The position numbers and the translations under genes were made by a program. The notes beneath the pieces are model-generated. The model made no database searches, had not been told where the DNA came from, and saw only the letters and a list, made by a program, of their open reading frames with translations. A DNA stretch of 53,649 nucleotides from Metabacillus litoralis. Its GTDB lineage: Bacteria; Bacillota; Bacilli; Bacillales; Bacillaceae. Shown in pieces: positions 1 to 8,969 of this stretch (the first letter of the stretch is position 1; every line of letters starts with the position of its first letter). The stretch spans positions 1-53,649 of the forward strand of contig NZ_VOQF01000022.1 of NCBI RefSeq assembly GCF_007994985.1. Direction: 5' to 3'.

Positions 1-121
1 CGTTTTTGTTAATCGAAATTAACGTTGGCACGCTTGGTTTTGTTTAGTTTTCAAAGATCATTTTCAGTTACTCGTTTAGAAGCAACTTAACTAATATAAC
101 ACATTGAAAATAACAGGTCAA
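1..121 (-). promoter_or_regulatory. rRNA-type promoter and pre-16S leader at window edge
   Basis: Read on the minus strand, a strong sigma-A promoter is visible: TTGACC (116-121), a 17-bp spacer, and TATATT (93-98). Downstream, at about 43-58, comes TCTTTGAAAACTAAAC, a string typical of Bacillus pre-rRNA leaders just upstream of 16S rRNA. No coding frame overlaps it. I infer that an rRNA operon starts just beyond the left edge, on the minus strand. Confidence 0.7.
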
Positions 122-291
122 CATGTTTTTAATTTTTTTCTTAATCATTTAAAAGTAAACAGCTCCTCTTAAATGACTTTTATTACTATAACAACAATTA
201 TATCTTAAGTCAAATAAATTTATAAACTTTTTAAATCGTCCTAAAAGAATTATTTCCACTTCCTTATAGAAGCATACTTAAAACATTCTAA

Positions 292-324
292 TAAAAAAAG
301 AGATGCACATTTAAGTACACCTCT
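292..324 (-). terminator. Rho-independent terminator of pbuG
   Basis: The minus strand forms a 10-bp stem with two G-U pairs (299-308 with 315-324), a 6-nt loop, and a run of seven T. It lies 13 bp past the pbuG stop codon. Confidence 0.85.
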
Positions 325-336
325 TCCTTCAACCTT

Positions 337-1659
337 TTAAGCTAAGAAGATAAAATATAGAACAAACACTACAAACAACCCATACATAATCGGGTGAATT
401 TCTTTCGCTTTGCCCTTCATAGCCATTGTAATTGGATAGAAGATAAATCCGATCGCGATTCCTGTAGCAATACTATATGATAATGGCATTGCAATGATTG
501 TTAAGAATGCTGGAACAGCAATTTCAAAACGATTCCAGTCGATTTTACCTAATGAAGAAACCATTAAGATTCCAACAATAATTAACGCAGGTGCCGTAAC
601 TGCTGGTGTAACAACTCCTAGTAACGGTGAGAAGAATAGTGCTAATAGGAATAATGCTGCTGTAACAACTGAAGCAAATCCAGATCTTGCACCTGCAGCA
701 ACTCCTGCAGATGATTCTATATAAGATGTTGTTGTTGATGTTCCTAGAATTGAACCAACAACAGTTGCTGCTGAGTCTGCAAATAATGCTTTTCCTGCTC
801 TAGGTAATTTATTGTCCTTCATTAACCCTGCTTGGTTAGCAACTGCTACTAATGTACCAGCAGTATCAAAGAAATCAACAAACAAGAAAGTTAAAATGAC
901 AACTAAAATTTGAATTGTGAAGATTTGATCTAAATTGAATAATGCCTGTCCGAAAGTAGGCTCTAAGCTTGGTACAGCACCTACGATTGCGGTTGGTGCA
1001 GAAATTTGTCCGAAGATCATTCCTACTATTGCAGTAATAAGCATACCGAAGAAAATTCCACCTTTAACACCACGAACCATTAAGATAACTGTTACAAATA
1101 CTCCAAAGATTGCAAGCAGTGTCTGTGGGTTTGATAAATCTCCTAAACTAACAAGTGTTGATTCATTACCAACGATGATTCCAGCATTTTGAAACCCTAC
1201 AAAAGTGATAAATAAACCGATACCCGCTCCTACAGCAAACTTAAGCTCTGCCGGAATAGAATTTATAATTTTTTCACGTAAACCAGATAATGTTAGAGCA
1301 ATAAAGATTAATCCTGAAACAAAAACTCCTGATAAAGCTGTTTGCCAAGGTACACCCATAGTTAGTATTACTGTAAATGAGAAAAATGCGTTTAAACCCA
1401 TACCAGGGGCAAGTGCTATTGGGTATTTAGCGATAAGACCCATTAATAATGACCCGACTGCAGCAGCAATTGCTGTAGCTGTGAAGATTGCACCTGAATC
1501 CATTCTCATTTCAGCAGGTAAATCAGGTATTGCCTCCATAGATAATATGCTTGGGTTAACAAATAAAATGTAGGCCATTGATAAAAATGTTGTTAATCCC
1601 CCAATAAACTCACGACGATAGTTAGTACCTAATTCATCGAATTGAAAAAACTTCTTCAT
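337..1659 (-). CDS. pbuG: Hypoxanthine/guanine permease PbuG
   Basis: This is a 440-aa polytopic membrane transporter of the NCS2/AzgA family, the same length as B. subtilis PbuG. It imports hypoxanthine and guanine for salvage. About a dozen hydrophobic segments are visible. The family signatures include an early GLTTFLSMAYILFVNP stretch and a later DFFDTAGTLV motif in the substrate region. The frame is open further upstream, but the ATG at 1659 follows AGGAGG at the right distance and gives the family N-terminus MKKFFQFDELGTNYRREF. Transcription passes through a guanine riboswitch at 1733-1894, so expression should fall when guanine is abundant. Its neighbour guaA has its own riboswitch. 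Identification is firm. Confidence 0.96.
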   Translation of the reverse strand: MKKFFQFDELGTNYRREFIGGLTTFLSMAYILFVNPSILSMEAIPDLPAEMRMDSGAIFTATAIAAAVGSLLMGLIAKYPIALAPGMGLNAFFSFTVILTMGVPWQTALSGVFVSGLIFIALTLSGLREKIINSIPAELKFAVGAGIGLFITFVGFQNAGIIVGNESTLVSLGDLSNPQTLLAIFGVFVTVILMVRGVKGGIFFGMLITAIVGMIFGQISAPTAIVGAVPSLEPTFGQALFNLDQIFTIQILVVILTFLFVDFFDTAGTLVAVANQAGLMKDNKLPRAGKALFADSAATVVGSILGTSTTTSYIESSAGVAAGARSGFASVVTAALFLLALFFSPLLGVVTPAVTAPALIIVGILMVSSLGKIDWNRFEIAVPAFLTIIAMPLSYSIATGIAIGFIFYPITMAMKGKAKEIHPIMYGLFVVFVLYFIFLA

Positions 1660-1732
1660 AATAGGTGTTCCTCCTAGGTTAGTTAAACGTCGCATAATGA
1701 AGGGAACCTAAATAATAGATTATAAGTTCGAT

Positions 1733-1771
1733 AATAATAAAAGCGCTCATAGCAGACCATGAGCGCTTGAC
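1733..1771 (-). terminator. Attenuator terminator of the pbuG riboswitch
   Basis: A perfect 10-bp stem (AAGCGCTCAT, with its partner at 1741-1750) is followed by TTTTATTATTATC on the minus strand. The 5' arm overlaps GTCAAGC (1765-1771), which is an exact reverse complement of GCTTGAC in the aptamer (1830-1836). Antiterminator and terminator are therefore mutually exclusive. Confidence 0.9.
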
Positions 1772-1819
1772 ACTTAGAAAATATTAATACTAGGTTAATG
1801 AAATAAAACCTATATACTA

Positions 1820-1894
1820 ATACTTCGTAGTCAAGCAATTTACGGTAGCTTGGTAGAAACTTTTGGGCCATATCCCCAACATTATACGACGTAT
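1820..1894 (-). promoter_or_regulatory. Guanine (purine) riboswitch aptamer upstream of pbuG
   Basis: The three-way junction is recognisable: P1 (1885-1894 with 1820-1829, one mismatch), the P2 loop with GATATGG, J2/3 TTTCTACC, the P3 loop ACCGTAAAT, and J3/1 GACTACG. The nucleotide equivalent to position 74 is C (GAC), which by the known rule specifies guanine/hypoxanthine rather than adenine. With the downstream terminator it should switch pbuG off when ligand is bound. Confidence 0.95.
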
Positions 1895-1918
1895 TTCGAC
1901 TTATTTTGTTATAAATTT

Positions 1919-1947
1919 ATTTTATCAGTTCATTGTTATTCCGTCAA
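1919..1947 (-). promoter_or_regulatory. Sigma-A promoter of pbuG
   Basis: TTGACG (1942-1947), a 17-bp spacer and TAAAAT (1919-1924) precede the riboswitch. The -35 box abuts the T-run of the guaA terminator, so guaA and pbuG look like separate transcripts. Confidence 0.75.
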
Positions 1948-1982
1948 TAAAAAAACGAACATTATTTTAAATAATGTTCGTT
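1947..1982 (-). terminator. Rho-independent terminator of guaA
   Basis: A perfect 13-bp stem (1954-1966 with 1970-1982) with a 3-nt loop is followed by a T-run on the minus strand, 11 bp after the guaA stop. Confidence 0.92.
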
Positions 1983-1993
1983 TCGTTCGTGTT

Positions 1994-3532
1994 TCACTCC
2001 CACTCAATTGTTGCAGGTGGTTTACTTGTAATATCATATACAACACGATTTATGTGGTTTACTTCATTAACGATTCTAGTTGAAATAACTTCTAGTACAT
2101 CCCATGGAATTCTTGCCCAATCTGATGTCATTCCGTCAATAGAGGTTACTGCACGAATACCAATTGTGTAATCATATGTTCTTGCATCACCCATAACTCC
2201 TACACTTCTTATATCAGGAAGAACTGTGAAGTATTGCCAAATATCACGATCAAGACCAGCCTTTTTAATTTCATCACGTAAGATATGGTCAGATTCACGA
2301 ACAATTTCAAGCTTTTCTTCACTAATTTCACCAAGTACTCGGATACCAAGTCCTGGTCCTGGGAATGGCTGTCTCCAAACGATTTCATCCGGAATTCCTA
2401 ACTCTGAACCTAAAGCACGAACTTCATCTTTAAATAATGTGTTTAGTGGCTCAATCAGTTGGAATTGCATATCTTCTGGAAGACCACCAACATTATGATG
2501 AGATTTGATCGTTTGAGCTGTAGCAGTACCACTCTCAATAATATCCGTATACAACGTACCTTGTGCTAAGAATTCAATTCCTTCAAGCTTAGCTGATTCA
2601 TCGTCAAATACATAAATAAATTCATTACCGATGATTTTACGCTTTTTCTCAGGATCTGATACACCTTTTAATTTATTTAAGAAACGATCCTTCGCATCCA
2701 CTTTGATAACATTCATATTGAAGCCTTCTGTGAATGTCTTCATAACACTTTCCGCTTCATTTTTACGTAATAATCCATGATCAACAAAAATACATGTTAA
2801 CTGATCACCGATTGCTTTATGAATTAATACAGCAACAACTGATGAATCAACTCCACCACTTAATGCACATAGAACTTTTTTATTTCCTACTTTTGCTTTA
2901 AGCTTATCAGTTTCCATCTCAATGAAATTTTCCATTGACCAGTTACCAGCACATTCACAAATACCGAAAACAAAGTTTTTCAATAAATCATTTCCATATT
3001 CAGAGTGTCGTACCTCTGGATGAAATTGAACACCGTAGAATTTGCGATCTTCGTTACTCATTGCAGCATATGGACATGATGTGCTTGTAGCATCTACAGT
3101 AAAGCCTTTAGGAATTTCTCTAACAAGATCTCCATGACTCATCCATACTACTTGTTGCTCTGGTAAATCAGCAAATAAACTTGGTTTGCCATTAATATCA
3201 ATTGTTGCTTTACCATATTCACGATGACTTGCTGATTCAACTTTTCCACCAAGCTTATGTGTCATAAGCTGCATACCGTAGCAAATCCCTAAAACAGGAA
3301 TGCCTAAATCAAAAATCGCTTCATCACAGTCAAATGCATTTTCTCCGTAAACACTGTTAGGTCCACCAGATAAAATAACACCTTTAGGATTTAATTTCTT
3401 AATTTCTTCTGCTGTTAGTGTGTGAGGATGTAGCTCACTATACACACCAAACTCACGGATACGTCTTGTAATTAATTGATTGTACTGGCTACCAAAGTCT
3501 AGTACTACTACCATTTCATGAATGTTTGCCAA
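1994..3532 (-). CDS. guaA: GMP synthase (glutamine-hydrolysing)
   Basis: This cytosolic enzyme converts XMP, ATP and glutamine to GMP. The N-terminal class I glutamine amidotransferase domain (about residues 1-200) has the Cys nucleophile in GICYGMQL and the His/Glu pair in GVQFHPEV. The ATP-pyrophosphatase domain follows, with the P-loop LSGGVDSSV. The C-terminal dimerisation domain ends in KPPATIEWE, as in B. subtilis. The start is probably the TTG at 3532: GAGGTG sits 6 nt upstream, and it gives 512 aa beginning [16 protein letters not shown]. The in-frame GTG at 3541 overlaps the Shine-Dalgarno sequence and has none of its own. Expression is controlled by the upstream guanine riboswitch. 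Confidence 0.97.
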   Translation of the reverse strand: MANIHEMVVVLDFGSQYNQLITRRIREFGVYSELHPHTLTAEEIKKLNPKGVILSGGPNSVYGENAFDCDEAIFDLGIPVLGICYGMQLMTHKLGGKVESASHREYGKATIDINGKPSLFADLPEQQVVWMSHGDLVREIPKGFTVDATSTSCPYAAMSNEDRKFYGVQFHPEVRHSEYGNDLLKNFVFGICECAGNWSMENFIEMETDKLKAKVGNKKVLCALSGGVDSSVVAVLIHKAIGDQLTCIFVDHGLLRKNEAESVMKTFTEGFNMNVIKVDAKDRFLNKLKGVSDPEKKRKIIGNEFIYVFDDESAKLEGIEFLAQGTLYTDIIESGTATAQTIKSHHNVGGLPEDMQFQLIEPLNTLFKDEVRALGSELGIPDEIVWRQPFPGPGLGIRVLGEISEEKLEIVRESDHILRDEIKKAGLDRDIWQYFTVLPDIRSVGVMGDARTYDYTIGIRAVTSIDGMTSDWARIPWDVLEVISTRIVNEVNHINRVVYDITSKPPATIEWE

Positions 3533-3709
3533 AATCGTCACCTCATTGTTTTTTAACTACTATTCTCTATTATACTAAAACAAACTTTGCATACTCATAA
3601 AAAAGTGAAGATTAAACTAGCAAAAATTCTGGAGAGACCTATTCGCTTCCCTATGTTTGGTTTATCTTCCTTACAAAGTCTTCATAACCCAGGAAATATC
3701 ATATAATGC

Positions 3710-3788
3710 AAAAAAACTAGACTTCTGTCCTTCTATATAAAAAAGAAGGCAGAATTCTAGTTACAGTAACGAACTTTATTCTGCCTTC
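3710..3788 (-). promoter_or_regulatory. Expression platform of the guaA riboswitch (three competing strands)
   Basis: There are three segments: a (3778-3788), b (3745-3760) and c (3717-3733). Segment b pairs with a (11 bp) or with c (about 15 bp, one mismatch, one bulge). The b:c hairpin is followed by seven T (3710-3716) and is the likely terminator. Segment a also contains the 3' strand of aptamer helix P1. Ligand-stabilised P1 should therefore free b to form the terminator, giving an OFF switch. The a:b hairpin is also followed by six T. Confidence 0.85.
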
Positions 3789-3854
3789 ATAGTCAGGTTA
3801 TTTACGGTTACCCGGTAGAGACTCTCGATCCATATCATCGAGGATATATGAAGG
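3784..3854 (-). promoter_or_regulatory. Guanine (purine) riboswitch aptamer upstream of guaA
   Basis: P1 is a perfect 8-bp helix (CCTTCATA/TATGAAGG, 3847-3854 with 3784-3791). P2 carries GATATGG, J2/3 is TCTCTACC, the P3 loop is ACCGTAAAT, and J3/1 is GAC, so C74 specifies guanine. It lies between yebA and guaA and reads towards guaA. Confidence 0.95.
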
Positions 3855-3872
3855 TACAATATAATTTTTTCT

Positions 3873-3902
3873 ATTCTATCAGTCTATCGTATAAAAGGTC
3901 AA
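3873..3902 (-). promoter_or_regulatory. Probable sigma-A promoter of guaA
   Basis: TTGACC (3897-3902) overlaps the yebA stop codon. An 18-bp spacer and TAGAAT (3873-3878) follow, about 20 bp ahead of the riboswitch. Confidence 0.6.
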
Positions 3903-6109
3903 GATGATGTTCTTTTAATTAAATTTTCCCACAATTCATTTGACTTCTGCCACTCTTCATTAGAGCTATCACGACGATATAATGCTCTTTCATAACTTTT
4001 TGTTAATGCGGTCATCTCCACGATTTGAAAATACCGGTCAATATAATGAGCAAAATCGCGCAATGTTTGATCAGGCTTCTTCTTTAAGCCTATTCTTTCA
4101 AACTGCTTTAGCAATGATTCATAAGCTTGAAAAAACACATCGTCATCTTTTCTATCCCTATATTTCAACAGCAACAATCTTCCTAACCATTTTGTTCTTG
4201 TTTTGAACATAATGAAGCCTGTAATGACAATCACTAACAATGTTCCATATAATCCATAGCTACCTAAGCGTATATCGAATAGTGTGAATGTATCATTAGA
4301 AGTTGATGAGCTTGTATCTTGCTCCTCTTTTTCAGGCTTTTCAGGCGTTTCTTCAGGTTCTTCTTCTTTTTCAACTGGCGTTTCTTGTTGATCTGCCTCT
4401 TCATTTTCTTCAGCATTTTTATAATCAGCTGTTAATTCATAAGGATTTACAAAGCCCTGTGTTGGTTCAAATGGTACCCAACCAACACCATCAAAGTAAA
4501 TTTCCACCCATGAGTGGGCATTGTTATTCGTGATTCTGTACTCCTTTTCTACGTTTGAAAGAGCCCGAACAAAATCACCTTCTGTATAGCCTTTTACCCA
4601 TCTAGCTGGAATATCAATTGACCGTAGCAATACAATCATTGATGTTGAAAAGTTATCGCAATATCCCGTGAAGGTTTCGAATAAAAATTGATCAACATAA
4701 TCTTGATTTCCTTCTGGAATCGCAATATCTTCTCTATCATAAGAAAAGGATACCGATCCCAAATATTCTTCAATCGCTTTAGCTCGATCGTATTGATTTC
4801 CTTCTTCTTCGGTAATATTCACCGCTAAGTCTCTAACCCGCTGTGGAAGTGTGTCAGGCAATTGAGTATATCTTTCTATAAAGCCTTCTGGCATATTTTC
4901 AAACGTTTGTTCCTTTTTCATTTCATTTATAGGATATAACGGGATGTTATAACTAATATCATAATCTAAGAACTCTTCTCTTTCTCCTTCATCATCAGGA
5001 AATGGAGAAAGCTGCTCTATATTTTTGTTCACATACAGAGGAAGATTACTTTCTGTCTCAAAAGATGTTAAGCCTAAAGGATAAATCACATGCAAAAATT
5101 TATAGTCTTCATTGATTGCAATAGACGAGGTGAGTTGTTTTGTTTCTACTCTCTCATCTACCCAGTTAAACTCATTTTGGATATTTGTTACCTCTTCTTT
5201 TACAGCATCAGGATCAGATGCCTGCCATCCTTTACCTGTATAAAAATCCTTTGTTTCAACACGCCAATAATGTCTATCAGAAGAGACATGAGTCAAGACC
5301 TCCGTATCATCCTCAACAAACCCTCCACCTAGCTGATCATCATTTTGACTATAACCAATTTTCTTTGTGCTGCTTCCTTCATCGTCTTCACGACCAACAG
5401 CTGTGATGTATGGAACAGGATCTGGCCACTGAGGTGAAGCCTTTGGTGCTAAAATAGCTAAAATCATTGAAACCACAATAAACGCAAAAAGTGGTAAAAT
5501 CCAGCGAAGAGAAGCAATTTTCTTCACCTGTAAGTTCTCGAGCTTTTTCAGTCGATCAAAATAAAGCAAACCAAGCATAAAAAAGCCTATTAACACTGTT
5601 CGAACAATAGCAAATGTTGCATCATATGCTGTAAAAGTATCCAATATCGTAATATACAGAAGTGTTAAAACAAAGAAAAACAAAATTCTTCGTTGAAACA
5701 AGATCCAATAATGAATCAAATAAACTAGCAGCCATAAAAGGGTGAAGAATAAAAGTGACCTAAAGGAAGACGTCATATTTAACCAATCTGCATTAGGAAT
5801 TAGTCCAAAATTGTAGGCAATATCTCTCCCTAAATCCTTTAGCCATAAAAAGCTAAAAAACACTCCTTCAAAGTACAAGCCATGTAACATAAAAGCAATA
5901 ATAAAAAGCTTTATTGGATATGTGAAATACCAGCGCACCTTGAAAAAAATGAGTATAAAACTAACACCAATAAAAAAACTAAAGATAAATGTGTTTGCTG
6001 TATCTGTATAATCTTCAAGTGGCCTTAGCCATTCCCATAATAAAATAAACGCAAAGATATAGTAGATAAAAGCAATTGTTTTACTGTCATTTTCCCTTTG
6101 AAGTTTCAC
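3899..6109 (-). CDS. yebA: Membrane transglutaminase-like protein (YebA type, DUF4129)
   Basis: The protein has 736 aa. The first 220 residues hold about seven membrane segments, and an extracytoplasmic region follows. The transglutaminase-like core has the catalytic Cys in FTGYCDNFS, the His in NNNAHSWVE and the Asp in YFDGVGW. An acidic Glu/Pro linker (about 570-600) leads to another membrane segment and a cytoplasmic DUF4129 tail. The GTG start at 6109 overlaps the stop of the DUF58 gene and has GAGGTGG upstream. The MoxR-DUF58-transglutaminase trio is a conserved operon in Bacillus. The substrate is unknown. A role in envelope assembly or protein processing is inference. Confidence 0.85.
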   Translation of the reverse strand: MKLQRENDSKTIAFIYYIFAFILLWEWLRPLEDYTDTANTFIFSFFIGVSFILIFFKVRWYFTYPIKLFIIAFMLHGLYFEGVFFSFLWLKDLGRDIAYNFGLIPNADWLNMTSSFRSLLFFTLLWLLVYLIHYWILFQRRILFFFVLTLLYITILDTFTAYDATFAIVRTVLIGFFMLGLLYFDRLKKLENLQVKKIASLRWILPLFAFIVVSMILAILAPKASPQWPDPVPYITAVGREDDEGSSTKKIGYSQNDDQLGGGFVEDDTEVLTHVSSDRHYWRVETKDFYTGKGWQASDPDAVKEEVTNIQNEFNWVDERVETKQLTSSIAINEDYKFLHVIYPLGLTSFETESNLPLYVNKNIEQLSPFPDDEGEREEFLDYDISYNIPLYPINEMKKEQTFENMPEGFIERYTQLPDTLPQRVRDLAVNITEEEGNQYDRAKAIEEYLGSVSFSYDREDIAIPEGNQDYVDQFLFETFTGYCDNFSTSMIVLLRSIDIPARWVKGYTEGDFVRALSNVEKEYRITNNNAHSWVEIYFDGVGWVPFEPTQGFVNPYELTADYKNAEENEEADQQETPVEKEEEPEETPEKPEKEEQDTSSSTSNDTFTLFDIRLGSYGLYGTLLVIVITGFIMFKTRTKWLGRLLLLKYRDRKDDDVFFQAYESLLKQFERIGLKKKPDQTLRDFAHYIDRYFQIVEMTALTKSYERALYRRDSSNEEWQKSNELWENLIKRTSS

Positions 6110-7326
6110 GAATTGCCCACCTCTTTGAATCCATTTTCAACATCACGATTCTGCAAAATCCTCACACTAATATGACGCTTTTTTAGCCTCTCGATTAGGA
6201 CACTATCTTCTTTTGATAGCTTGTCATAGTAGCTCTTAACCATATACACCATATATGTTTGCTGATGCCCTACAAGTCCTTCGAGCTTGCGAACTAAATC
6301 AAGATTCAAGTTACTTGTAAAGATAATATTTGTCACTTGCTTCATATCTGCTTTTAATCTCGGATTCTCTAAAGATGCTGAAAATGGTTTATGACTATCA
6401 CAATCTACTTTTGCAAGATGATAAAAAATACTTCGTACATGTTGTTCATCTGATTGTAGTCCAAACACATGCTGATCAGACCCCATTGATATAAGACTTA
6501 CTCTTGCACCACTTTTCACAATTGCTTTTATATATGATGCTGTATGTGTAATAAGCGATTCAAATAAAGCAGATTTTGTCCGATCTAAAAAGACGACAAC
6601 ATCACGACTCTGTAGTTGTTCAAATTCCTTTGTCATAATTGAATCTCTTCTTGCTGTTGCTTTCCAATCAATCCAAGCAAATTTATCACCAGGCTGATAT
6701 TCTCTAACTCCAACTGCTATCGTTGAATCCTGCCAATATTTCGTTTGTGTTGAAGCAGATCCTTGTTCAAATTGTTTTTCATTAGGACGATAATCAACAT
6801 CGATTAATGTTGGATAAACCAAAAAGTAATTTTCAACTACAAACGTTATTTCCTTCTCAATTAATCCAAATAAGTCTCCAGTGCGAACTCGAACAGAGCC
6901 AAATTGATGTTCACCTCTTGGCATATTTAACAACGCATAACTATACGTAACTGATCTTTTGAACCAAGGAAAAAACAACTTCTTAGGTTCTTCCAGCTTT
7001 TTGATTCCTTTTATTCGATCAGTGAGTTCATCCTCAACTAAAAGGTAAAATAACGGAAAGGGAAATTTCCGCCTCACAGTAACTGTAGCAATTAACCTCT
7101 GACCAGCAGTAAACTGTTCTTGATTAACTTTTCTTGTTACCTGAAATGACCGAATGGGATATAACATTAACAGTATAGAATAAATCGCAAAAGGTAAAAA
7201 ACTATAAAACAAAAACCAACTTACAAATCCACCTTGAAACATCGCATAGCTAAATGCCGCAGTAGTAAGAAATAGGAGAGAAAACAGCTTCCAACCAACG
7301 GAAAACCTTTTAAAAAGCGCAATCAT
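6106..7326 (-). CDS. yeaD: DUF58 family protein (YeaD type)
   Basis: This 406-aa protein begins with two hydrophobic helices (about residues 14-34 and 37-57) and continues with a long soluble part. The DUF58 hallmark is seen in REYQPGDKFAWIDWKATAR, followed by a von Willebrand A-like fold with VVVFLDRT. The family works with MoxR-type AAA+ ATPases. Here the start overlaps the stop of the MoxR gene (ATGA) and the 3' end overlaps yebA, so the three are translationally coupled. Confidence 0.88.
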   Translation of the reverse strand: MIALFKRFSVGWKLFSLLFLTTAAFSYAMFQGGFVSWFLFYSFLPFAIYSILLMLYPIRSFQVTRKVNQEQFTAGQRLIATVTVRRKFPFPLFYLLVEDELTDRIKGIKKLEEPKKLFFPWFKRSVTYSYALLNMPRGEHQFGSVRVRTGDLFGLIEKEITFVVENYFLVYPTLIDVDYRPNEKQFEQGSASTQTKYWQDSTIAVGVREYQPGDKFAWIDWKATARRDSIMTKEFEQLQSRDVVVFLDRTKSALFESLITHTASYIKAIVKSGARVSLISMGSDQHVFGLQSDEQHVRSIFYHLAKVDCDSHKPFSASLENPRLKADMKQVTNIIFTSNLNLDLVRKLEGLVGHQQTYMVYMVKSYYDKLSKEDSVLIERLKKRHISVRILQNRDVENGFKEVGNS

Positions 7327-8288
7327 TTACTACTTAACGACCTTTGAACTGGCACAGAAGTTCGGCTAATAATCTCTCCAATAATATCCTCTGATGATTT
7401 CCCCTCAAATTTCGCCTCAGATCTTAATATAATTCGATGTGCCAAAGTGTAAACAGCTAAATATTGAATATCATCAGGAATAATATAATCTCTTCCTAAA
7501 ATAAATGCATAAGCTTGAGCAGCTTTCATTAATGCAATAGAAGCACGTGGACTTGCTCCTAAATAAACAGAAGGATGCTTTCTCGTTTTACTAGTGATAT
7601 CGATAATATAGTTTTTTATCGTTTCATCAACATAAACAGTTTGGATCTCATCTTGTAGCTCAGCTAATTCTTCTTTTGATATTACACTTTCAATCTTATG
7701 GATCGGTCTTTCCTTTTCCGCTAAAGTTAACACTTCAAATTCTTCAGACTTTGTTGGATACCCCATTCTTAGCTTAAATAAAAATCGATCAAGCTGTGCT
7801 TCAGGTAAAGGGTACGTTCCTTCATAATCAACAGGATTTTGTGTGGCCATTACAAAGAAGGGCTTCGCAAGGATTCTTGTGTTCCCATCAACGGTCACAC
7901 TTCCTTCCTCCATCCCCTCTAATAAGGCAGATTGGGTCTTAGGAGAAGTTCGGTTAATTTCATCAGCTAAAACAATATTTCCAAAAAGCGGACCTTCACG
8001 AAATTCAAATCTTAATTCTTTAGGATTATATATGGAAACACCTGTCACATCAGACGGAAGTAAATCAGGCGTGAACTGAATTCGCTTAAACTCTGCACCA
8101 ACAGATTTAGCAAGCGCCTTAACCATCATCGTCTTCCCAACACCTGGAACATCCTCAAGTAAAACATGCCCATTTGCAAGAATCGCAACAAGACTTAATA
8201 AACTAACATCTCTTTTTCCAACCATAACACTTTCAATATTTTTAATAACTCGACCGAGTTTTGGATGCATTGCTTCGTATTGAGACAT
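7323..8288 (-). CDS. yeaC: MoxR-family AAA+ ATPase (YeaC type)
   Basis: This cytosolic AAA+ ATPase has 321 aa. The Walker A motif GVGKT lies at about residue 50, Walker B in VLADEIN near 110, and the sensor region in FFVMATQNPVDYEGTYPLPEAQ. A C-terminal lid with GASPRAS is present. The frame starts upstream, but the ATG at 8288 has AGGAGG 7 nt before it and matches the usual family length. MoxR ATPases are thought to act as chaperones maturing partner proteins, here presumably the DUF58 and transglutaminase products. Confidence 0.9.
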   Translation of the reverse strand: MSQYEAMHPKLGRVIKNIESVMVGKRDVSLLSLVAILANGHVLLEDVPGVGKTMMVKALAKSVGAEFKRIQFTPDLLPSDVTGVSIYNPKELRFEFREGPLFGNIVLADEINRTSPKTQSALLEGMEEGSVTVDGNTRILAKPFFVMATQNPVDYEGTYPLPEAQLDRFLFKLRMGYPTKSEEFEVLTLAEKERPIHKIESVISKEELAELQDEIQTVYVDETIKNYIIDITSKTRKHPSVYLGASPRASIALMKAAQAYAFILGRDYIIPDDIQYLAVYTLAHRIILRSEAKFEGKSSEDIIGEIISRTSVPVQRSLSSK

Positions 8289-8460
8289 GATATTCCTCCT
8301 GAGATGAATTCTATCTTTCTTCTTCATTATAGTATTCTGATTAACTTAACAAAATCCTTTTGATTTTAGTAATATATTGAAATTTTAACAATATAAAAAG
8401 AAAGGGATACATCAAGTTTTCCCGAATAGGTATATTAGAGGAATGAAAGGAGAGAAAAGT

Positions 8461-8838
8461 ATGGGCTTTCTAGATGGACTTTTAGGCAATGCTTCAACAA
8501 TCTCAAACGAAGAAGTAACAAAAGAATTAGAACAACTTTTAGCTCACGGTGAGGAAATTGATGTGGCATTCAAGTTAATTAGAGATTTAATTGTATTCAC
8601 AAACAAACGTCTCTTAGTGGTAGACAAACAAGGACTAACAGGCAAAAAGGTTGAATACCACTCCATTCCCTATAAAAGCATTTCCCACTTCAGTATCGAA
8701 ACAGCTGGTCACTTTGATCTTGATGCCGAACTAAAAATATGGATTTCTGGCGCACAAACACCCGCTATCGCAAAACAATTCAAAAAAGATAGTAGCATTT
8801 ATGATATTCAAAAGGTTTTAGCGACAATTTGTGGGTAA
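8461..8838 (+). CDS. Small bacterial PH-domain protein
   Basis: A 125-aa soluble protein with the pattern of bacterial pleckstrin-homology (bPH_1) proteins: LIVFTNKRLLVVDKQGLTGKKVEYHSIPYKSI, then a beta-rich end and a C-terminal helix. The ATG at 8461 follows AAAGGAGAG. An in-frame ATG at 8443 lies before that site and is less likely. The gene stands alone, divergent from yeaC, with a terminator at 8863. Its biological role is not known. Confidence 0.8.
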   Translation: MGFLDGLLGNASTISNEEVTKELEQLLAHGEEIDVAFKLIRDLIVFTNKRLLVVDKQGLTGKKVEYHSIPYKSISHFSIETAGHFDLDAELKIWISGAQTPAIAKQFKKDSSIYDIQKVLATICG

Positions 8839-8862
8839 ACATGATATATTCTTGAAAAATGA

Positions 8863-8885
8863 GGCTAGCTTTTGCTAGTCTTTTT
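8863..8885 (+). terminator. Terminator of the PH-domain gene
   Basis: A 7-bp stem GGCTAGC/GCTAGTC (one G-U pair) with a 4-nt loop is followed by TTTTT. The same hairpin recurs at the start of repeat copy 2. Confidence 0.75.
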
Positions 8886-8969
8886 GTAGTTTTGATATGA
8901 GATTAGATGATGAAAGCGTTGTTATGTGGAGGAGTATCCTCACAACGCAGCTATGCGCGAAAGGTACTT

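Noticed and set aside
3745-3791. guaA riboswitch as an ON switch, with a:b as the only terminator
   Set aside because: A longer hairpin b:c with a T7 run lies directly downstream and gives normal OFF logic, as expected for a GMP-synthesis gene. Kept only as an alternative in the findings.
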